Part shown: one piece after another, positions 63,790 through 64,000 of the stretch | Position numbering within the stretch: position 1 is the stretch's first letter | Layout of the letters: each line of letters begins with the position of its first letter | Assembly: GCA_029237695.1 (NCBI GenBank) | Contig: CM055273.1 | Span: 55,417,968 to 55,481,967, forward strand | Source: Conchocele bisecta | Taxonomy: Eukaryota; Mollusca; Bivalvia; Lucinida; Thyasiridae | Direction of reading: 5' to 3' | DNA length: 64,000 bases | Notes under the pieces: generated by a model | Seen by the model: only the letters and a program-made list of their open reading frames with translations | Told to the model about the DNA's origin: nothing | Database searches by the model: none | Program-made: the position numbers and the translations under genes

Positions 63790-64000
63790 GTTCAGAAGGA
63801 AATATAATGTATGTTATTAGATGTTGTTTATGACCACCAGCCTCGCTGTTTGACCAATCAAACGTCTCGATTTCGAACAGGAGACTGGAGTACGTAAGTG
63901 TTATTATCAATGATCAGTGTACCGTACAACATGTTTTCCCTGCATGCACTGGGAATGTGGGTGTGGGAATATGGGAATGTGGAGGTGGTGGGCATAGCCG

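Overview
ORGANISM AND CHARACTER. This is AT-rich eukaryotic DNA with no prokaryotic gene organisation: no operons, no ribosome binding sites and no long open frames. It is packed with palindromic and terminal-inverted-repeat elements, carries a decayed LINE tail and one decayed transposon gene, and is rich in words such as TACATGTA. That fits a marine invertebrate, most likely a bivalve mollusc; this is inference and no species is claimed. I recognise no host gene, exon, tRNA or rRNA. Most short ORFs fall inside repeats; two of the larger ones come from decayed transposon genes.

LAYOUT. 0-9 kb: a hAT-like element with a nested palindrome, foldback and pogo-like elements, a mariner-like element (4042-5214) and the first minisatellite foldback (5962-6315). 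9.2-15.3 kb: a ~130-bp tandem repeat broken up by nested insertions, the largest a ~5 kb element (9906-14993) holding a broken nuclease-like/CXC-tail gene on the minus strand. 16-20 kb: a local duplication, a second mariner-like element, and a tandem ~690-bp duplication (18719-20056). 20-27 kb: TTAA elements, a palindromic element with 5-bp target duplications, and a 2.8-kb element (23429-26252) interrupted by a 2.3-kb one. 27-30 kb and 31.3-32 kb: sparse, nothing recognised. 30-43 kb: dense MITEs. 43-45 kb: a local duplication split by a foldback, then the LINE tail. 45-64 kb: further copies of the same families.

MAIN OBSERVATION. Three repeat types with unrelated bodies share one design: short ends TA(C/T)GGA(A)GCCC, a short palindromic word, then two inverted arms of tandem short repeats (21 bp in two types, 15/7 bp in the third). 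Copies at 5962, 39893, 43254 and 47358 have exact 6-bp target duplications (TGAATG, CAATCG, CGTTCC, GTCAAG); the copy at 54047 has a 5/6 match. This looks like one mobile superfamily whose ends are kept while the minisatellite body is swapped.

HOW THE PARTS RELATE. Nothing here forms a pathway. The elements are layered, and sister copies often supply the empty site, so relative insertion order can be read directly. Almost every family is non-autonomous; the transposases that moved them must lie elsewhere.
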